Shown piece by piece: positions 11,445-22,807 of a DNA stretch of 64,000 nt. Source of the stretch: Vibrio lentus (GTDB lineage: Bacteria; Pseudomonadota; Gammaproteobacteria; Enterobacterales; Vibrionaceae); contig NZ_MCZK01000101.1 in NCBI RefSeq assembly GCF_002875945.1, positions 1-64,000 of the forward strand, given 5' to 3'. Both the position numbers and the translations under genes were made by a program. Each line of letters begins with the position of its first letter. Position 1 is the first letter of the stretch. A model generated the notes under the pieces. It was not told the origin of the DNA and ran no database searches. It saw only the letters and a program-made list of their open reading frames with translations.

Positions 11445-11666
11445 CTATTTAGCGGCGCTGCCTTCGACAGGAACAACGGAACTAGCATGGGAGCCTTTAG
11501 GTCCACTTTCTACTTCATAGTCGACTTGCTGACCCGCTTTTAAGGTTCGATAACCATCCATCTGTATTGTGGAATAGTGCGCAAAAATATCGCCGTCTTC
11601 ACCTTCTGGACAAATAAAGCCAAACCCTTTGGCGTTGTTAAACCATTTTACTGTACCTGTAGCCAT
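11445..11666 (-). CDS. cspD: Cold shock-like protein CspD
   Basis: Cold-shock-domain protein; in E. coli CspD is made in stationary phase and inhibits DNA replication. The 73-residue protein starts MATGTVKWFN and has both nucleic-acid motifs (KGFGFI and DIFAHY) and the CspD-typical STIQMDGYRTLKAGQ. The start is decided by the ribosome site: GAGGGA ends eight bases before the ATG at 11666, whereas the in-frame ATG at 11675 abuts that same motif and cannot use it. It is divergent from clpS, the arrangement also found in E. coli. Confidence 0.92.
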   Translation of the reverse strand: MATGTVKWFNNAKGFGFICPEGEDGDIFAHYSTIQMDGYRTLKAGQQVDYEVESGPKGSHASSVVPVEGSAAK

Positions 11667-12234
11667 GCTATACATCCCTCATGCATTTTGTTACTAACGT
11701 TGTTATATCAATTGTCGTAAGTGCGATTGATATCATTCTTACCAGCTAACGGATTTCAGCTGATAACTTGAATCTCGTACATTGCTTACGGAAATTAACG
11801 CTACCTTGCGTAATAATTCCTTGTTATTGCATTTTTTTGCTTATTGTTAAGGTTGCTTAAGAAAAACCTTTTAGCACCAATGTAGCTAATGATTGAGCGC
11901 AGTCAATAGTAAATTGGTATAAAAGTGATCAATTTTAATAACAAATCACATTCGAGATTAACTACAAACTATTAACTAAATAGTAACTTAGTGGTGATCT
12001 TATGGTCGGCGTCAATAGTAATGGTGTCTTTTTAATCAATCACATATGTTAATCCTGTTAATAGACATCTTTTATTTGCAGCGATGGAAATGGTGGATTA
12101 GGCTCAGTATAGAGGAATATTTTTTGGTACTGTTTCTTGGTGCAGTTTCTTAGTACACCGTAAAGCGTGAATGTGGTAGATTTGAGTTAAGTAAGCACTC
12201 ACGAATTCCGAAAAATAACCCTAGCAAAGCTGAT
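11667..12234. other. Divergent cspD/clpS intergenic region
   Basis: 568 bp without a supportable gene. It must carry the cspD promoter and leader and the clpS promoter. The part 11800-12060 is AT-rich. I see no terminator, RNA gene or clear operator. Confidence 0.6.
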
Positions 12235-12555
12235 ATGAGCAGAAACTTCGAATGGGCAGCTCCAGGCTCAGATTTACTGGAGAAAGAAGCAACAAAAGTA
12301 AAGCCACCGGCTATGTATAACGTTGTATTGAACAATGATGATTACACGCCAATGGATTTTGTAATTGAGATCCTCGAGCGGTTTTTCTCACTAGATATCG
12401 AACAAGCAACGGAAGTGATGCTCAAGGTTCATTATGAAGGTAAAGCTATTTGCGGCACATACAGTGCTGAAATAGCGGAAACAAAGGTAGCGCAGGTAAG
12501 GATGTACTCAAAGGAAAATGAGCATCCGCTACTATGTACAATGGAGCAAGTATAA
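12235..12555 (+). CDS. clpS: ATP-dependent Clp protease adaptor ClpS
   Basis: Adaptor that binds N-degron substrates (N-terminal Leu, Phe, Tyr, Trp) and delivers them to ClpAP. The 106-residue protein shows the peptide-binding motif [11 protein letters not shown], the helix HYEGKAICG and the C-terminal NEHPLLCT. A flexible N-terminal tail of about 26 residues precedes the core, as needed for engaging ClpA. It ends 39 bp before clpA, in the same direction, as an operon. Substrates for it would be created by aat and bpt encoded 4 kb away. Confidence 0.95.
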   Translation: MSRNFEWAAPGSDLLEKEATKVKPPAMYNVVLNNDDYTPMDFVIEILERFFSLDIEQATEVMLKVHYEGKAICGTYSAEIAETKVAQVRMYSKENEHPLLCTMEQV

Positions 12556-12594
12556 ATTGCTCGAACAACACTGTTGTTCCCTTAGGAGGTACTT

Positions 12595-14868
12595 ATGCTA
12601 AATAAAGAATTAGAGTCGAGTTTAAATGGCGCATTTGCTCGTGCGCGAGACAAGCGACATGAATTTATGACTGTCGAACACCTCCTACTAGCATTATTAG
12701 AAAATGATGCGGCCAAGGAAGCGCTCCAAGCTTGTCAGGCTGATCTCGATGCTCTTCGTAATGAGCTCGATATTTTTATTGATCAAACAACCCCGCTTAT
12801 CCCAGAAAACGATGAAACTCGAGAAACTCAGCCAACACTGAGTTTTCAACGAGTACTTCAGCGCGCGGTTTTTCATGTCCAATCTTCAGGTCGCAGTGAA
12901 GTAACAGGTGCAAACGTGCTTGTGGCTATTTTTAGTGAGCAAGAATCTCACGCGGCATACCTACTTAAGAAAAATGACATCAGTCGCTTAGACATCGTTA
13001 ACTTCATCTCACACGGTATTACTAAAGCAAGCAATGAAGGCGACAGCGCTTCATCTTCTGACTCATTCGGTGGTGCAGAAAATGCTGAAGAAGCAAATTC
13101 TGAAGACCGTTTAGAAAACTTTGCAACCAACCTTAATGAAGTGGCTAAGCAAGGTAACATCGACCCACTGATAGGCCGTGACAAAGAGCTTGAGCGAACC
13201 GTTCAAGTATTGTGTCGTCGTCGTAAAAATAACCCTCTGTTAGTCGGTGAAGCGGGTGTAGGTAAAACGGCCATTGCAGAAGGTCTTGCATGGCGTATCG
13301 TTGAAGGGCAGGTGCCTGAAATCATTCAGAGCAGCGTGATTTACTCTTTAGATATTGGTTCACTGCTTGCAGGCACTAAATATCGTGGTGACTTTGAGAA
13401 GCGCTTTAAAGCCATTCTTAAGCAACTTGAAAAAGAAGAAGACGCTATCTTGTTCATCGACGAAATTCACACAATCATTGGTGCGGGTGCTGCATCTGGT
13501 GGACAAGTTGATGCTGCAAACTTAATCAAACCGCTACTAAGCAGTGGTAAATTACGTTGTATCGGTTCAACCACTTACCAAGAGTACAGCAGTATTTTTG
13601 AGAAGGAGCGTGCGTTATCTCGTCGCTTCCAGAAAATTGATATTGTTGAACCATCACTTGATGACACGACCAAAATTCTGATTGGCTTGAAGCCAAAATA
13701 CGAAGCTCACCACGAAGTACGTTATACAAATAAAGCATTACGTGCTGCTGTGGAGCTGTCTGCTAAGTATATTAATGAACGTCACCTTCCAGATAAGGCT
13801 ATTGACGTTATTGATGAAGCGGGTGCTCGTAGTCGTTTGGCTCCAGCAAGTCGTCGTAAGAAGACAGTGAGCGTGGCTGATATCGAGTCAATGGTTGCAA
13901 AAATGGCTCGTATTCCTGAGAAGTCAGTTTCATCTTCAGACAAAGACACGCTGCAGAAACTGGATGACCGCATGAAAATGTTGGTATTCGGACAAGACCC
14001 AGCGATCGATGTATTGAGCGAAGCGATCAAGCTAACTCGTGCAGGATTAGGAGCAGACAATAAACCTGTTGGTTCATTCCTATTTGCTGGTCCTACTGGT
14101 GTGGGTAAAACGGAGGTTACGGTTCAGCTTTCTAAACTGATGGGCATTGAGCTGCTGCGTTTTGATATGTCTGAATACGGTGAACGTCACTCAGTGAGCC
14201 GTTTGATCGGTGCTCCTCCTGGTTATGTTGGATACGATCAAGGTGGTCTACTCACTGATGCCGTTATCAAGAATCCACACTCTGTTGTGTTACTTGATGA
14301 GATCGAGAAGGCTCACCCAGATATCTTTAACTTGTTATTACAAGTAATGGATAACGGTACTTTGACGGACAACAACGGTCGCAAAGCGGATTTCCGTAAT
14401 GTGATTTTAGTAATGACGACTAACGCAGGTGTCGCGGAAACCGAGAAGAAATCGATCGGTCTGATCCAACAAGATCATGCGCCAGATGCAATGGGTGAGA
14501 TTAAGAAAGTCTTCACACCGGAGTTCCGTAACCGCCTTGATAATATCATTTGGTTCAACAGTTTAGACCCAAGTGTGATCAGCCAAGTTGTCGATAAGTT
14601 TATTGTAGAGCTTCAGGTTCAACTGGACGCACGTGGTGTCTCGTTAGAAGTGTCTGAAGATGCTCGTCACTGGTTGGCACATCTAGGTTATGACAAGACT
14701 ATGGGCGCACGTCCTATGGGTAGAGTTATTCAAGAGAAGCTTAAGAAGCCGCTTGCGAATGAATTGTTGTTCGGTAGTTTGGTCGACGGCGGTACTGTGA
14801 AAGTGTCTCTGAAGAAAGATGAACTGGACTTCGTTTACGTAGGCGCTAAAGAAGAAGTGATGCACTAA
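12595..14868 (+). CDS. clpA: ATP-dependent Clp protease ATP-binding subunit ClpA
   Basis: Hexameric AAA+ unfoldase feeding ClpP. In 757 residues: N-terminal double Clp repeat (about 1-150, [14 protein letters not shown]), first AAA+ module with Walker A GEAGVGKT and Walker B LFIDEIHT, second module with GPTGVGKT and [12 protein letters not shown], and the ClpP-docking IGL tripeptide in KKSIGLIQQ. No middle coiled-coil domain, which separates it from ClpB. The ATG at 12595 follows AGGAGG at ideal spacing. Closed by a terminator at 14943. Confidence 0.96.
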   Translation: MLNKELESSLNGAFARARDKRHEFMTVEHLLLALLENDAAKEALQACQADLDALRNELDIFIDQTTPLIPENDETRETQPTLSFQRVLQRAVFHVQSSGRSEVTGANVLVAIFSEQESHAAYLLKKNDISRLDIVNFISHGITKASNEGDSASSSDSFGGAENAEEANSEDRLENFATNLNEVAKQGNIDPLIGRDKELERTVQVLCRRRKNNPLLVGEAGVGKTAIAEGLAWRIVEGQVPEIIQSSVIYSLDIGSLLAGTKYRGDFEKRFKAILKQLEKEEDAILFIDEIHTIIGAGAASGGQVDAANLIKPLLSSGKLRCIGSTTYQEYSSIFEKERALSRRFQKIDIVEPSLDDTTKILIGLKPKYEAHHEVRYTNKALRAAVELSAKYINERHLPDKAIDVIDEAGARSRLAPASRRKKTVSVADIESMVAKMARIPEKSVSSSDKDTLQKLDDRMKMLVFGQDPAIDVLSEAIKLTRAGLGADNKPVGSFLFAGPTGVGKTEVTVQLSKLMGIELLRFDMSEYGERHSVSRLIGAPPGYVGYDQGGLLTDAVIKNPHSVVLLDEIEKAHPDIFNLLLQVMDNGTLTDNNGRKADFRNVILVMTTNAGVAETEKKSIGLIQQDHAPDAMGEIKKVFTPEFRNRLDNIIWFNSLDPSVISQVVDKFIVELQVQLDARGVSLEVSEDARHWLAHLGYDKTMGARPMGRVIQEKLKKPLANELLFGSLVDGGTVKVSLKKDELDFVYVGAKEEVMH

Positions 14869-14942
14869 GAGCTAGAGACTAGCAGCGAACTAATATTAGT
14901 CACTAACGAAGAGTAGACGCACTTAAACGCAATACTTTGATA

Positions 14943-14973
14943 AAAACGCATGACTTCGGTTGTGCGTTTTTTT
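14943..14973 (+). terminator. Intrinsic terminator of clpA
   Basis: AACGCA and TGCGTT arms around a 12-base loop containing CTTCGG, followed by seven T. Confidence 0.75.
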
Positions 14974-15181
14974 GTGTCTGCGTGCTTGAAAAGACAGCTA
15001 GCAATGCGCGTAGATGCAACTAGAGCGTGATCATGAGTATTTACTTGGCGATATAGAGTTGAGGGCTAAACATTGAAGGGTGAGGCTTTGGCTGGGCGTG
15101 ATGCGGGTTAGGAACGCTACTTTAGGAAATAGAATGACTTATAAAGCGATTAGCGAATCTGTTTGCTTTTGTATAGGCGGT

Positions 15182-15210
15182 AAAAAACGGAGCATATAGC
15201 TCCGTTTTTT
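15182..15210. terminator. Bidirectional terminator downstream of infA
   Basis: AAAAAACGGAGC, ATATA loop, GCTCCGTTTTTT, perfectly symmetrical; 20 bp past the infA stop. Confidence 0.9.
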
Positions 15211-15231
15211 ATCGTATTCGATAATTAAAAA

Positions 15232-15450
<219 letters not shown>

Positions 15451-15531
15451 CTAATCCTCTTTCGAAACTTGGCGGTTTTCAACGGCTTGATTGTGCCGTT
15501 AAAATCAAAATATGTAAAGTTGTCGCGTATT

Positions 15532-16230
15532 CTACCCTTGCCACCGTTGATTTACTAGCCTTTGATGACGTTGAAATCGTACTTTATAGTTCATAGCAGG
15601 ACATTCATCGATTTGATAACCCAAATATAGCCATTGTTTTTGCTCTTTTTGGGCGTGTTGAATCTGGAACAAAACGCCTAAGGTTCCCATAGATATATCG
15701 ATGTCAGGGTCGAAGAAGGTATAAAACGCACTGGTGCAATGAGACATAACATCGGTAACGGCAATGCCAACCAACTGTTTCTCATTGTAGATGTGCATGT
15801 ATTGTGTAGTAAGCCACTCGTTTTTGGAGAACTGTAGGAATTCTTCCTTCTTTGGAGGATACATGGTTCCGGATTGGTGACGAGCTGTAATGTATCGGCT
15901 GTATAAATCAAACCAGTTGTCATCCATCTCGTCTTTAAATTCCCAGTAGAATGACTTGGCTTTGTTCAGGATTCGTCGCTGGCTTTTTGAAAACTTTATT
16001 TCAGGTATGGAAAGGCGAATAGCCTGACAAGCTGAGCAGTTGTCACAATGCGGTTTGTAGATCGTGCTGCCACTGCGACGAAACCCATTCGCAAGCAGTA
16101 CTTCGTAGTTATCTGCCGTGTGCATAAATTCATCGAGCGTTACTGCTACACGTTCTTGGAGGTGAGGCAGATAGCTGCAAGCATGGTTATCGGTCAATCC
16201 AATTCTGATTTGTTGTAAATCTGAACTCAT
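15532..16230 (-). CDS. bpt: Aspartate/glutamate leucyltransferase Bpt
   Basis: Bacterial relative of eukaryotic arginyl-tRNA transferase ATE1; the V. vulnificus enzyme transfers leucine to N-terminal Asp or Glu, turning acidic ends into ClpS-recognised N-degrons. The 232-residue protein has the cysteine cluster C-x2-C-x2-C (HCDNCSACQ) and the ATE C-terminal GNAT-like half (YLGYQIDECPAMNYK). The ATG at 16230 overlaps the aat stop as ATGA, so the two are translationally coupled; an in-frame ATG seven codons upstream would lie inside aat and is not favoured. Confidence 0.93.
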   Translation of the reverse strand: MSSDLQQIRIGLTDNHACSYLPHLQERVAVTLDEFMHTADNYEVLLANGFRRSGSTIYKPHCDNCSACQAIRLSIPEIKFSKSQRRILNKAKSFYWEFKDEMDDNWFDLYSRYITARHQSGTMYPPKKEEFLQFSKNEWLTTQYMHIYNEKQLVGIAVTDVMSHCTSAFYTFFDPDIDISMGTLGVLFQIQHAQKEQKQWLYLGYQIDECPAMNYKVRFQRHQRLVNQRWQG

Positions 16231-16940
16231 GAAGGCATTTCCTCTAGCCATTGTGCTTCAAAACATCCATCGTTAAGTTGATTTTCTTTGAGTATTTTCA
16301 GAGTACTAAGAAACTCATCTCTTTCTACTTCGATAGCGCCTAATGAGTCCAAGTGAGTATTCATGACTTGGCAATCGATGAGCTTTCCTCCAAATTGCTT
16401 AAAGTGTCTGCAGAAATACCATAGCGCAATTTTAGAGGCATTGGTCTTCAAGCTAAACATCGATTCACCGCAAAAGACTTGGCCTCTTTGTAAGCCATAA
16501 AGCCCGCCGATCAGTTCATCGCCTTGCCAAACCTCTACCGAGTGACAAAAACCTAATGCTGACAATTCGCGGTAGGCGGTTTGCATGTCTTCGTTTAACC
16601 ACGTTTCCTCTTGAGGTCTGAGCGATGAACAATAACCAATCACTTTATCGGTCGCTTGGTTGATGCTGATTCGATAATTGTGCTTTCTTTGAAACTTTTT
16701 AAGACTTTTTGACGGTTCGAATGTCTTAGGATTAAATACTGCTCGCGGTGCAGGGCTCCACCAAAGTATAGGCTCCCCAGGCCCATACCATGGAAATATA
16801 CCTTGGCTATAAGCGTTTAAAATTCGCATCGGTGATAAATCACCCCCAAAGGCGAGCAAGCCATTCGGTTCGTCGAGGGCTTCAAAGGGCGAAGGAAACT
16901 CTATACTAGTAGTATCAAGCTCGGTTAGGTATATAGTCAT
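16227..16940 (-). CDS. aat: Leucyl/phenylalanyl-tRNA--protein transferase
   Basis: Transfers Leu or Phe from aminoacyl-tRNA to proteins with N-terminal Lys or Arg, marking them for ClpS/ClpAP. 237 residues; family motifs FPWYGPGEPILWWSPAPRAV and GGLYG and GESMFS are evident. The gene is first in the run aat-bpt-infA and is divergent from the glycine-zipper gene with a 53-bp gap. Together with bpt, clpS and clpA it completes the known bacterial N-degron pathway. Confidence 0.95.
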   Translation of the reverse strand: MTIYLTELDTTSIEFPSPFEALDEPNGLLAFGGDLSPMRILNAYSQGIFPWYGPGEPILWWSPAPRAVFNPKTFEPSKSLKKFQRKHNYRISINQATDKVIGYCSSLRPQEETWLNEDMQTAYRELSALGFCHSVEVWQGDELIGGLYGLQRGQVFCGESMFSLKTNASKIALWYFCRHFKQFGGKLIDCQVMNTHLDSLGAIEVERDEFLSTLKILKENQLNDGCFEAQWLEEMPS

Positions 16941-16993
16941 AAGTACCGCATTACAGATTAATCAATGACCTAGAGGTCTTCAGGAGTTTTATC

Positions 16994-17449
16994 ATGAAAA
17001 AGTTGCTTTGGATTTTACTTGTTTTGCCCATGTTGGCAAATGCAGCTTACAACCGGAACGAAGCTCGTCCTGTTAACGAGGTCGTGTATGGTGAAATTGA
17101 TACGGTCAGATATATCACACAACAAGAAATCGTTGAATCGAAAGCAAATGGTTGGGAAACCTTGTTAGGCGCGGCGATTGGTGGCCTGATTGGTAACCAA
17201 TTTGGTGGTGGCACGGGTAAAGAGGTGGCTACGGCCGTTGGTGCTGTTGCCGGGGCTGGTATTGCGCGTAATCGAGGTAACACCCAATATAGGGTTGAAT
17301 ACAAGTTGGTCGAGTTGTTGGTCAAAACCAAAGACAATAAGCTGGTCAATATCATTCAAGATGTCGACAACTCTATGTTGTTTAGTCGTGGTGATGACGT
17401 GCGAATCCTTTATTTTTCTGATGGCGTGCGAGTGGATCTAGCATACTAG
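16994..17449 (+). CDS. Glycine-zipper 2TM-domain envelope protein
   Basis: 151-residue exported protein. Signal peptide MKKLLWILLVLPMLANA, then a central glycine zipper (about 55-95, GAAIGGLIGNQFGGGTGKEV and GAVAGAGIA) of the kind found in SlyB and Rickettsia 17-kDa antigen proteins, and a C-terminal beta-rich segment. Unlike most relatives it has no lipobox cysteine after the signal peptide, so it would be periplasmic or membrane-inserted rather than a lipoprotein. GGAG-type ribosome site before the ATG at 16994. Function unknown; it lies between aat (divergent) and aroA, and may share the aroA transcript. Confidence 0.8.
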   Translation: MKKLLWILLVLPMLANAAYNRNEARPVNEVVYGEIDTVRYITQQEIVESKANGWETLLGAAIGGLIGNQFGGGTGKEVATAVGAVAGAGIARNRGNTQYRVEYKLVELLVKTKDNKLVNIIQDVDNSMLFSRGDDVRILYFSDGVRVDLAY

Positions 17450-17611
17450 TATGTAAATACGTTTAGTTGGCGAATTAATAGCCTTTAACGGAGGGATTAG
17501 CTCTGGAGTTCATCGGAAAAGTTCGTTAGTCTGCAAGTACGAAGAATTATTCATCACCCGAAAATAAATACGCGCCAGTGGCTTCGGGTGGTACAAGGAC
17601 TAAAAGATTTA

Positions 17612-18892
17612 ATGGAAAGCCTTACGTTACAACCAATTCAAAAAGTGAGCGGGGAAGTTAACTTACCTGGTTCAAAAAGTGTATCTAACCGTGCACTTCT
17701 TTTAGCGGCACTTTCGACTGGAACAACACGCCTAACCAATTTGTTAGACAGTGATGATATCCGCCATATGCTGAATGCTTTGACTCAGTTGGGCGTTGAC
17801 TATCAATTGTCTGCAGATAAAACCGTCTGTGAAGTAACGGGCGTTGGTGGTGCATTCTCAAGCGACCAAGCTCTTGAACTTTTCTTAGGTAACGCAGGTA
17901 CAGCGATGCGTCCACTAGCCGCGGCGTTATGCTTAGGTCATGGCGAATATGTACTGACTGGCGAACCTCGCATGAAAGAGCGTCCAATTGGTCATCTAGT
18001 CACCGCATTGCGAGCAGCAGGCGCTGATGTCGAATATCTAGAAAATGAAAACTTTCCACCGTTAAAAATTAAGGGCACTGGCCTTAAGAGTGGCACGGTT
18101 TCTATTGATGGTTCTATTTCTAGTCAGTTTTTGACTGCATTTTTGATGGCTGCACCTTTAGCCGAAGGCGAAGTGACCATCAAAATTGAAGGTGAATTGG
18201 TTTCTAAACCTTACATCGATATTACGCTACACATTATGAAACAATTTGGTGTGGACGTGATCAACAACGACTACCAAGAGTTCGTGATTCCGACTGGTCA
18301 ATCTTACACAGCTCCGGGTGACTTCTTAGTTGAAGGCGATGCATCATCAGCATCTTACTTCCTTGCAGCAGCTGCGATCAAAGGTGGTGAGATCAAGGTG
18401 ACGGGTATTGGTAAAAACAGTATCCAAGGTGATATCCAATTCGCTGATGCGCTTGAAAAAATGGGTGCTGAAATTGAATGGGGTGATGATTACGTTATCT
18501 CTCGCTGTGGCGAGCTGAAAGGCATTGATATGGACTACAACCATATTCCAGACGCAGCGATGACTATTGCAACGACAGCCTTGTTTGCTAAAGGTACAAC
18601 GGCCATTCGTAATGTTTACAACTGGCGTGTTAAAGAGACCGATCGCTTAGCGGCGATGGCGACAGAGCTTCGTAAAGTTGGCGCAGAGGTGGAAGAGGGT
18701 GAAGATTACATTATCGTTAACCCTGTTGCTGAACTGACACATGCGGCGATTGATACCTATGATGATCACCGTATGGCGATGTGTTTCTCGTTGGTGGCGT
18801 TGAGTGATACACCTGTGACCATTAATGACCCAGGTTGTACTTCAAAGACTTTCCCTGACTACTTCGACAAGTTGAAAATGCTGAGTCAATAA
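17612..18892 (+). CDS. aroA: 3-phosphoshikimate 1-carboxyvinyltransferase (EPSP synthase)
   Basis: Sixth step of the shikimate pathway: joins phosphoenolpyruvate and shikimate 3-phosphate. The 426-residue protein begins [10 protein letters not shown] as in E. coli, with the substrate motifs [16 protein letters not shown] and [13 protein letters not shown] (class I pattern with the usual glycine and proline) and the C-terminal [10 protein letters not shown]. An upstream in-frame GTG (17588) would add eight residues that are not part of the family N-terminus. It ends in a bidirectional terminator shared with convergent yciN. Confidence 0.95.
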   Translation: MESLTLQPIQKVSGEVNLPGSKSVSNRALLLAALSTGTTRLTNLLDSDDIRHMLNALTQLGVDYQLSADKTVCEVTGVGGAFSSDQALELFLGNAGTAMRPLAAALCLGHGEYVLTGEPRMKERPIGHLVTALRAAGADVEYLENENFPPLKIKGTGLKSGTVSIDGSISSQFLTAFLMAAPLAEGEVTIKIEGELVSKPYIDITLHIMKQFGVDVINNDYQEFVIPTGQSYTAPGDFLVEGDASSASYFLAAAAIKGGEIKVTGIGKNSIQGDIQFADALEKMGAEIEWGDDYVISRCGELKGIDMDYNHIPDAAMTIATTALFAKGTTAIRNVYNWRVKETDRLAAMATELRKVGAEVEEGEDYIIVNPVAELTHAAIDTYDDHRMAMCFSLVALSDTPVTINDPGCTSKTFPDYFDKLKMLSQ

Positions 18893-18922
18893 AAATACTG
18901 AGTGTATAAAGATTCAGGAAGT

Positions 18923-18952
18923 AAAAAAGCTTGCCTAAATGGCAAGCTTTTT
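18923..18952. terminator. Bidirectional terminator between aroA and yciN
   Basis: AAAAAGCTTGCC, TAAAT, GGCAAGCTTTTT: 12-bp perfect stem with A- and T-tracts. Confidence 0.92.
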
Positions 18953-18954
18953 CA

Positions 18955-19200
18955 TTATTGCTGAAGCGTAAATTCTTTTGAAAGATGGTGCGCTAAGTAT
19001 TTAAACATGTTAAACACTGCGGTTGTATTCTCTGTTGGCAATCCGTTGCTGTCTAAGAAGTATTCACCCTTAAAGACGAGTACGTCGTCTTTTTCTACTA
19101 CGCTGTTTGTGCGCATGCCTTCAATGTAGTCATCATGTGATTGGATAATTTGGTTTGCGATAAGCAGTAAATCAAATTCTGCTATTACTTTCTTTGTCAT
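18955..19200 (-). CDS. yciN: YciN family protein (DUF2498)
   Basis: 81-residue cytoplasmic protein of unknown function. The core VLVFKGEYFLDSNGLPTENTTAVFNMFK matches E. coli YciN over its length. In E. coli yciN is also the divergent neighbour of topA, so synteny supports the assignment. The stop codon falls just after the shared terminator hairpin. Confidence 0.87.
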   Translation of the reverse strand: MTKKVIAEFDLLLIANQIIQSHDDYIEGMRTNSVVEKDDVLVFKGEYFLDSNGLPTENTTAVFNMFKYLAHHLSKEFTLQQ

Positions 19201-19640
19201 GAGTTTATCTCTGATTACTATATATATCGTTGAGTTTATTGTGTAGCACTAGAAATTCAATGATTTCACAGCCGAATAAGAGAGTCTTTTCGAATCTCCA
19301 TCATTTATTTTGTGATTTATGACAAAAATAATTGAATGGGGCTCGCGTTAGATTCGCGGACAAGCTTAGTATGACCGCGTTTATACGTAATGCCTGATGA
19401 ATAGGCTCTTGCAAGTATTCTTCGTGAGTACTTGATCGCTTTTTTACATTGTGACCCTTTTATCCGCTGAGTCGTCGATTTGTCGACCGATCAGATCCAA
19501 TTTTGAAAAAAGCGGTTGATCTTCTAGTAATCTCGCACAATAGTAAAAAAAGAAGCAATGAATTTAGAATATCATGCGTAAAAGCCCACAAGTTAAATTG
19601 TTGGTGCTGAAGCATCGTGATTAAGGACGTTAGAGTCAAT
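19201..19640. other. Divergent yciN/topA intergenic region
   Basis: 440 bp carrying the promoters of yciN and topA. The segment before topA is mixed in composition; no operator, terminator or RNA gene is evident. Confidence 0.6.
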
Positions 19641-22271
19641 ATGGGTAAATCGCTAGTTATAGTGGAGTCGCCGGCCAAGGCTAAAACCATCAATAAATAT
19701 CTTGGCAAAGACTTTGTCGTTAAGTCGAGTGTAGGTCACGTACGTGATTTACCAACGGCAGGTCAAAGCACCGGTAAAAAGGCTACTGCAGTTTCAACCA
19801 AGGGTATGAGCCCAGAAGATAAAGCTCGTATCAAGAAAGAAAAAGATCGCAAAGCGCTTATTAAAAAGATGGGCATCAACCCATACAATGAGTGGGAAGC
19901 GAACTACCAAATTCTACCTGGTAAAGAAAAAGTCGTTGCTGAATTGCAAAAACTGGCTGAGAACGCAGACCATGTTTATCTCGCAACCGATTTGGATCGC
20001 GAAGGAGAAGCTATCGCATGGCACCTTCGTGAGATCATCGGTGGCGATGAAACGCGATACAAACGAGTGGTTTTTAACGAAATTACTAAGAATGCTATTC
20101 AGCAAGCTTTCGAAACTCCAGGTGAGCTAAACATTGATGGCGTAAACGCACAGCAAGCACGACGTTTCATGGACCGTGTTGTGGGCTTTATGGTGTCACC
20201 TCTGCTTTGGAAAAAAGTAGCACGAGGCCTATCCGCTGGCCGTGTTCAATCAGTCGCTGTAAAACTACTGGTTGAACGTGAGCGCGAGATCAACGCCTTT
20301 ATCCCTGAAGAGTTCTGGGATGTGCACGCTGATACTAAAACAACGGATAAAACCGATTTCAGACTGCAAGTCGCACAAAAAGATGGTGTTGCTTTCAGAC
20401 CGGTAAACGAAGCGCAAACTTTGGCTGCCGTCAGTGTTTTAGATAAAGCTCAATACGAAGTATGTAAACGTGAAGACCGCCCAACGAAGAGTAAGCCGTC
20501 TGCCCCTTACATCACGTCAACGTTGCAACAAGCTGCGAGTACGCGTCTTGGCTACGGCGTAAAGAAAACCATGATGCTGGCTCAGCGCCTCTATGAAGCG
20601 GGTTACATCACTTATATGCGTACTGACTCGACTAACTTGAGTTCAGAGGCTGTAGAGGCCGCACGTGAATATATTGGTTCTGAGTTTGGTGCGCAATATT
20701 TGCCAGCTAAAGCACTTGTTTACGGTAGCAAAGAGGGCGCACAAGAAGCCCACGAAGCGATTCGTCCTTCAAGTGTTGATGTGAAGTCTGAAGACTTAAA
20801 TGGTGTTGATGCTGATGCTCACAAACTTTACTCGCTGATTTGGAATCAATTCGTCGCGTGTCAAATGACGCCAGCGCAATACGATTCAACAACAGTAAGT
20901 GTTAAAGCGGATGAGTACACGCTGAAAGCGAAAGGTCGTATCCTTAAATTTGATGGTTGGACTCGCGTTCAACGTCCAATGGGCAAGAATGAAGATACTA
21001 TTCTTCCTGCAGTTCAAATTGGCGATAAGCTTGACCTGATTGCTCTAGACCCTAAACAGCACTTCACTAAGCCACCAGCACGTTTCACTGAAGCGGCGCT
21101 AGTAAAAGAGCTTGAGAAGCGTGGTATTGGTCGTCCTTCAACGTACGCATCAATCATCTCGACGATCCAAGATCGTGGCTATGTGAAAGTTGAACAGCGT
21201 CGTTTCTATGCTGAAAAGATGGGTGAAATTGTTACTGACCGTCTAGACGGCAGTTTCAATGACCTAATGAACTATGACTTTACCGCTCGTATGGAGCAAA
21301 AGTTAGACCAAATCGCAGAAGGTGAAGCAAGCTGGAAAGGCGTTTTAGATAACTTCTTCACAGACTTTACTGGCGACCTAGAACAAGCGGATCTCGAAGA
21401 AGACGCGGGTGGCATGAAGCCAAACCATATCGTTGAAACCGATATTGAGTGTCCAACTTGTAGCCGTAAAATGGGTATTCGTACTGCTTCAACAGGCGTA
21501 TTCCTAGGTTGTTCTGGTTATGCGCTTCCACCAAAAGAACGTTGTAAGACAACGATCAACCTTGGTGATGAAGAAGGCATTATCAACGTTCTAGAAGAAG
21601 ACGTTGAAACCGCAGCACTTCGAGCTAAAAAGCGTTGTCCTATCTGTGAAACGGCAATGGATGCTTATCTGATCGATGATAAGCGTAAGATGCATGTTTG
21701 TGGTAACAACCCTAACTGTGAAGGTTATGTGGTTGAACACGGCGAGTTCAAAGTGAAGGGCTATGATGGTCCACTTGTTGAATGTGACAAGTGTGGTTCG
21801 GACATGGTTCTTAAGAACGGCCGTTTTGGTAAATACATGGATTGTACGAGTGAAGATTGTAAAAACACTCGTAAGATTCTGAAAAACGGCGAAGTTGCGC
21901 CACCGAAAGAAGACCCTGTGCACTTCCCTGAGCTTCCATGTGAAAACTCAGACGCGTACTTTGTTCTTCGTGATGGTGCTTCTGGCTTGTTTATGGCGGC
22001 GAGTAATTTCCCTAAATCACGTGAAACACGTGCCCCATTAGTGGAAGAGCTTGTTCGTTTTAAAGACCGTATTTCACCTAAATTCCAATACCTAGCATCA
22101 GCACCTGCTGCTGATCCAGATGGTAAGCCAGCAGTAGTTCGCTTTAGTCGTAAGACAAAAGAAAACTATGTTCGAACTGAAGTAGACGGAAAACCTTCTG
22201 GTTGGACTGCTTTATATATCGATGGCAAATGGAAAGTAACGGATAAACGTAAAAAGCCCAAAGAAAAGTAA
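19641..22271 (+). CDS. topA: DNA topoisomerase I
   Basis: Type IA topoisomerase relaxing negative supercoils. 876 residues from [23 protein letters not shown] domain ([11 protein letters not shown] and [13 protein letters not shown]), active-site tyrosine in [10 protein letters not shown], and three C-terminal four-cysteine zinc ribbons (CPTC...CKTT, CPIC...CEG, CDKC...CKN) followed by zinc-less ribbon repeats with a basic tail. The GTG at 19617 would add eight non-family residues, so the ATG at 19641 is chosen. Monocistronic, ended by a terminator at 22288. Confidence 0.96.
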   Translation: MGKSLVIVESPAKAKTINKYLGKDFVVKSSVGHVRDLPTAGQSTGKKATAVSTKGMSPEDKARIKKEKDRKALIKKMGINPYNEWEANYQILPGKEKVVAELQKLAENADHVYLATDLDREGEAIAWHLREIIGGDETRYKRVVFNEITKNAIQQAFETPGELNIDGVNAQQARRFMDRVVGFMVSPLLWKKVARGLSAGRVQSVAVKLLVEREREINAFIPEEFWDVHADTKTTDKTDFRLQVAQKDGVAFRPVNEAQTLAAVSVLDKAQYEVCKREDRPTKSKPSAPYITSTLQQAASTRLGYGVKKTMMLAQRLYEAGYITYMRTDSTNLSSEAVEAAREYIGSEFGAQYLPAKALVYGSKEGAQEAHEAIRPSSVDVKSEDLNGVDADAHKLYSLIWNQFVACQMTPAQYDSTTVSVKADEYTLKAKGRILKFDGWTRVQRPMGKNEDTILPAVQIGDKLDLIALDPKQHFTKPPARFTEAALVKELEKRGIGRPSTYASIISTIQDRGYVKVEQRRFYAEKMGEIVTDRLDGSFNDLMNYDFTARMEQKLDQIAEGEASWKGVLDNFFTDFTGDLEQADLEEDAGGMKPNHIVETDIECPTCSRKMGIRTASTGVFLGCSGYALPPKERCKTTINLGDEEGIINVLEEDVETAALRAKKRCPICETAMDAYLIDDKRKMHVCGNNPNCEGYVVEHGEFKVKGYDGPLVECDKCGSDMVLKNGRFGKYMDCTSEDCKNTRKILKNGEVAPPKEDPVHFPELPCENSDAYFVLRDGASGLFMAASNFPKSRETRAPLVEELVRFKDRISPKFQYLASAPAADPDGKPAVVRFSRKTKENYVRTEVDGKPSGWTALYIDGKWKVTDKRKKPKEK

Positions 22272-22807
22272 TTGAATGTTATTGACTAAAAAAGTAGCCA
22301 CGAGGCTGCTTTTTTTTGATCTAAATATGACTAATTATGCAACTGATTGAGCTTTCATCTCATTTGTGGAAATTTATTAAATTCACACCGTAAAATAAAT
22401 AAATGAATTAATAATATCTTCTTATGCAACTGTAACGAGAATGTAACTTAATTAAAATATTGTAAGTCACAGATCAGTGTTTAGTTGTATACCTGATGTG
22501 TGTCGGGTGTTAATGTAATGTTTCGCTCAGGCGGTGTAATGTGAGCTGCTTTAAGTCTTAGGAAAGCAATCAGCTTACGTAGCACAGAATGGCGTATTAA
22601 AAATTGAAATCGGCAGGAAAGTCGATAACGTATATAAAACCAAGTGCAAAGAATAGTGCACACGTAACAACGTTTGGCTTAGGATACTGTCACTGTATGT
22701 GAATGGATATTCGTTAAGTACCGAAACAAGTGTTAGTGCTCATCCCCCAGAGGAAGATACCTCTACGAGTACTGACATCGACAAGCTATAAATATATGGA
22801 GAATAAA
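22272..22807. other. topA/glgC intergenic region
   Basis: 536 bp. After the topA terminator the sequence is AT-rich to about 22470, then more mixed. It should contain the glgC promoter and a leader; I recognise no CRP, riboswitch or RNA signature. Confidence 0.55.
22288..22317 (+). terminator. Intrinsic terminator of topA
   Basis: AGTAGCC and GGCTGCT arms around a short loop, then seven T; 20 bp after the topA stop. Confidence 0.85.

Larger units (their letters stand above)
14869..15231. other. Convergent clpA/infA intergenic region
   Basis: 363 bp between convergent clpA and infA containing the two terminators listed separately. In E. coli a serine tRNA gene lies between clpA and infA; no tRNA-like cloverleaf or CCA end was found here. 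Confidence 0.6.

Noticed and set aside
14869..15231. Possible tRNA between clpA and infA, as in E. coli serW
   Set aside because: No acceptor stem, TTCRA loop or CCA end found on either strand.
22440..22560. CRP site upstream of glgC
   Set aside because: Isolated TGTGA or TCACA half-sites occur but no properly spaced pair was found.
22481..22663. 60-codon minus-strand frame in the topA/glgC gap
   Set aside because: No ribosome site, basic random-like composition, no family resemblance.
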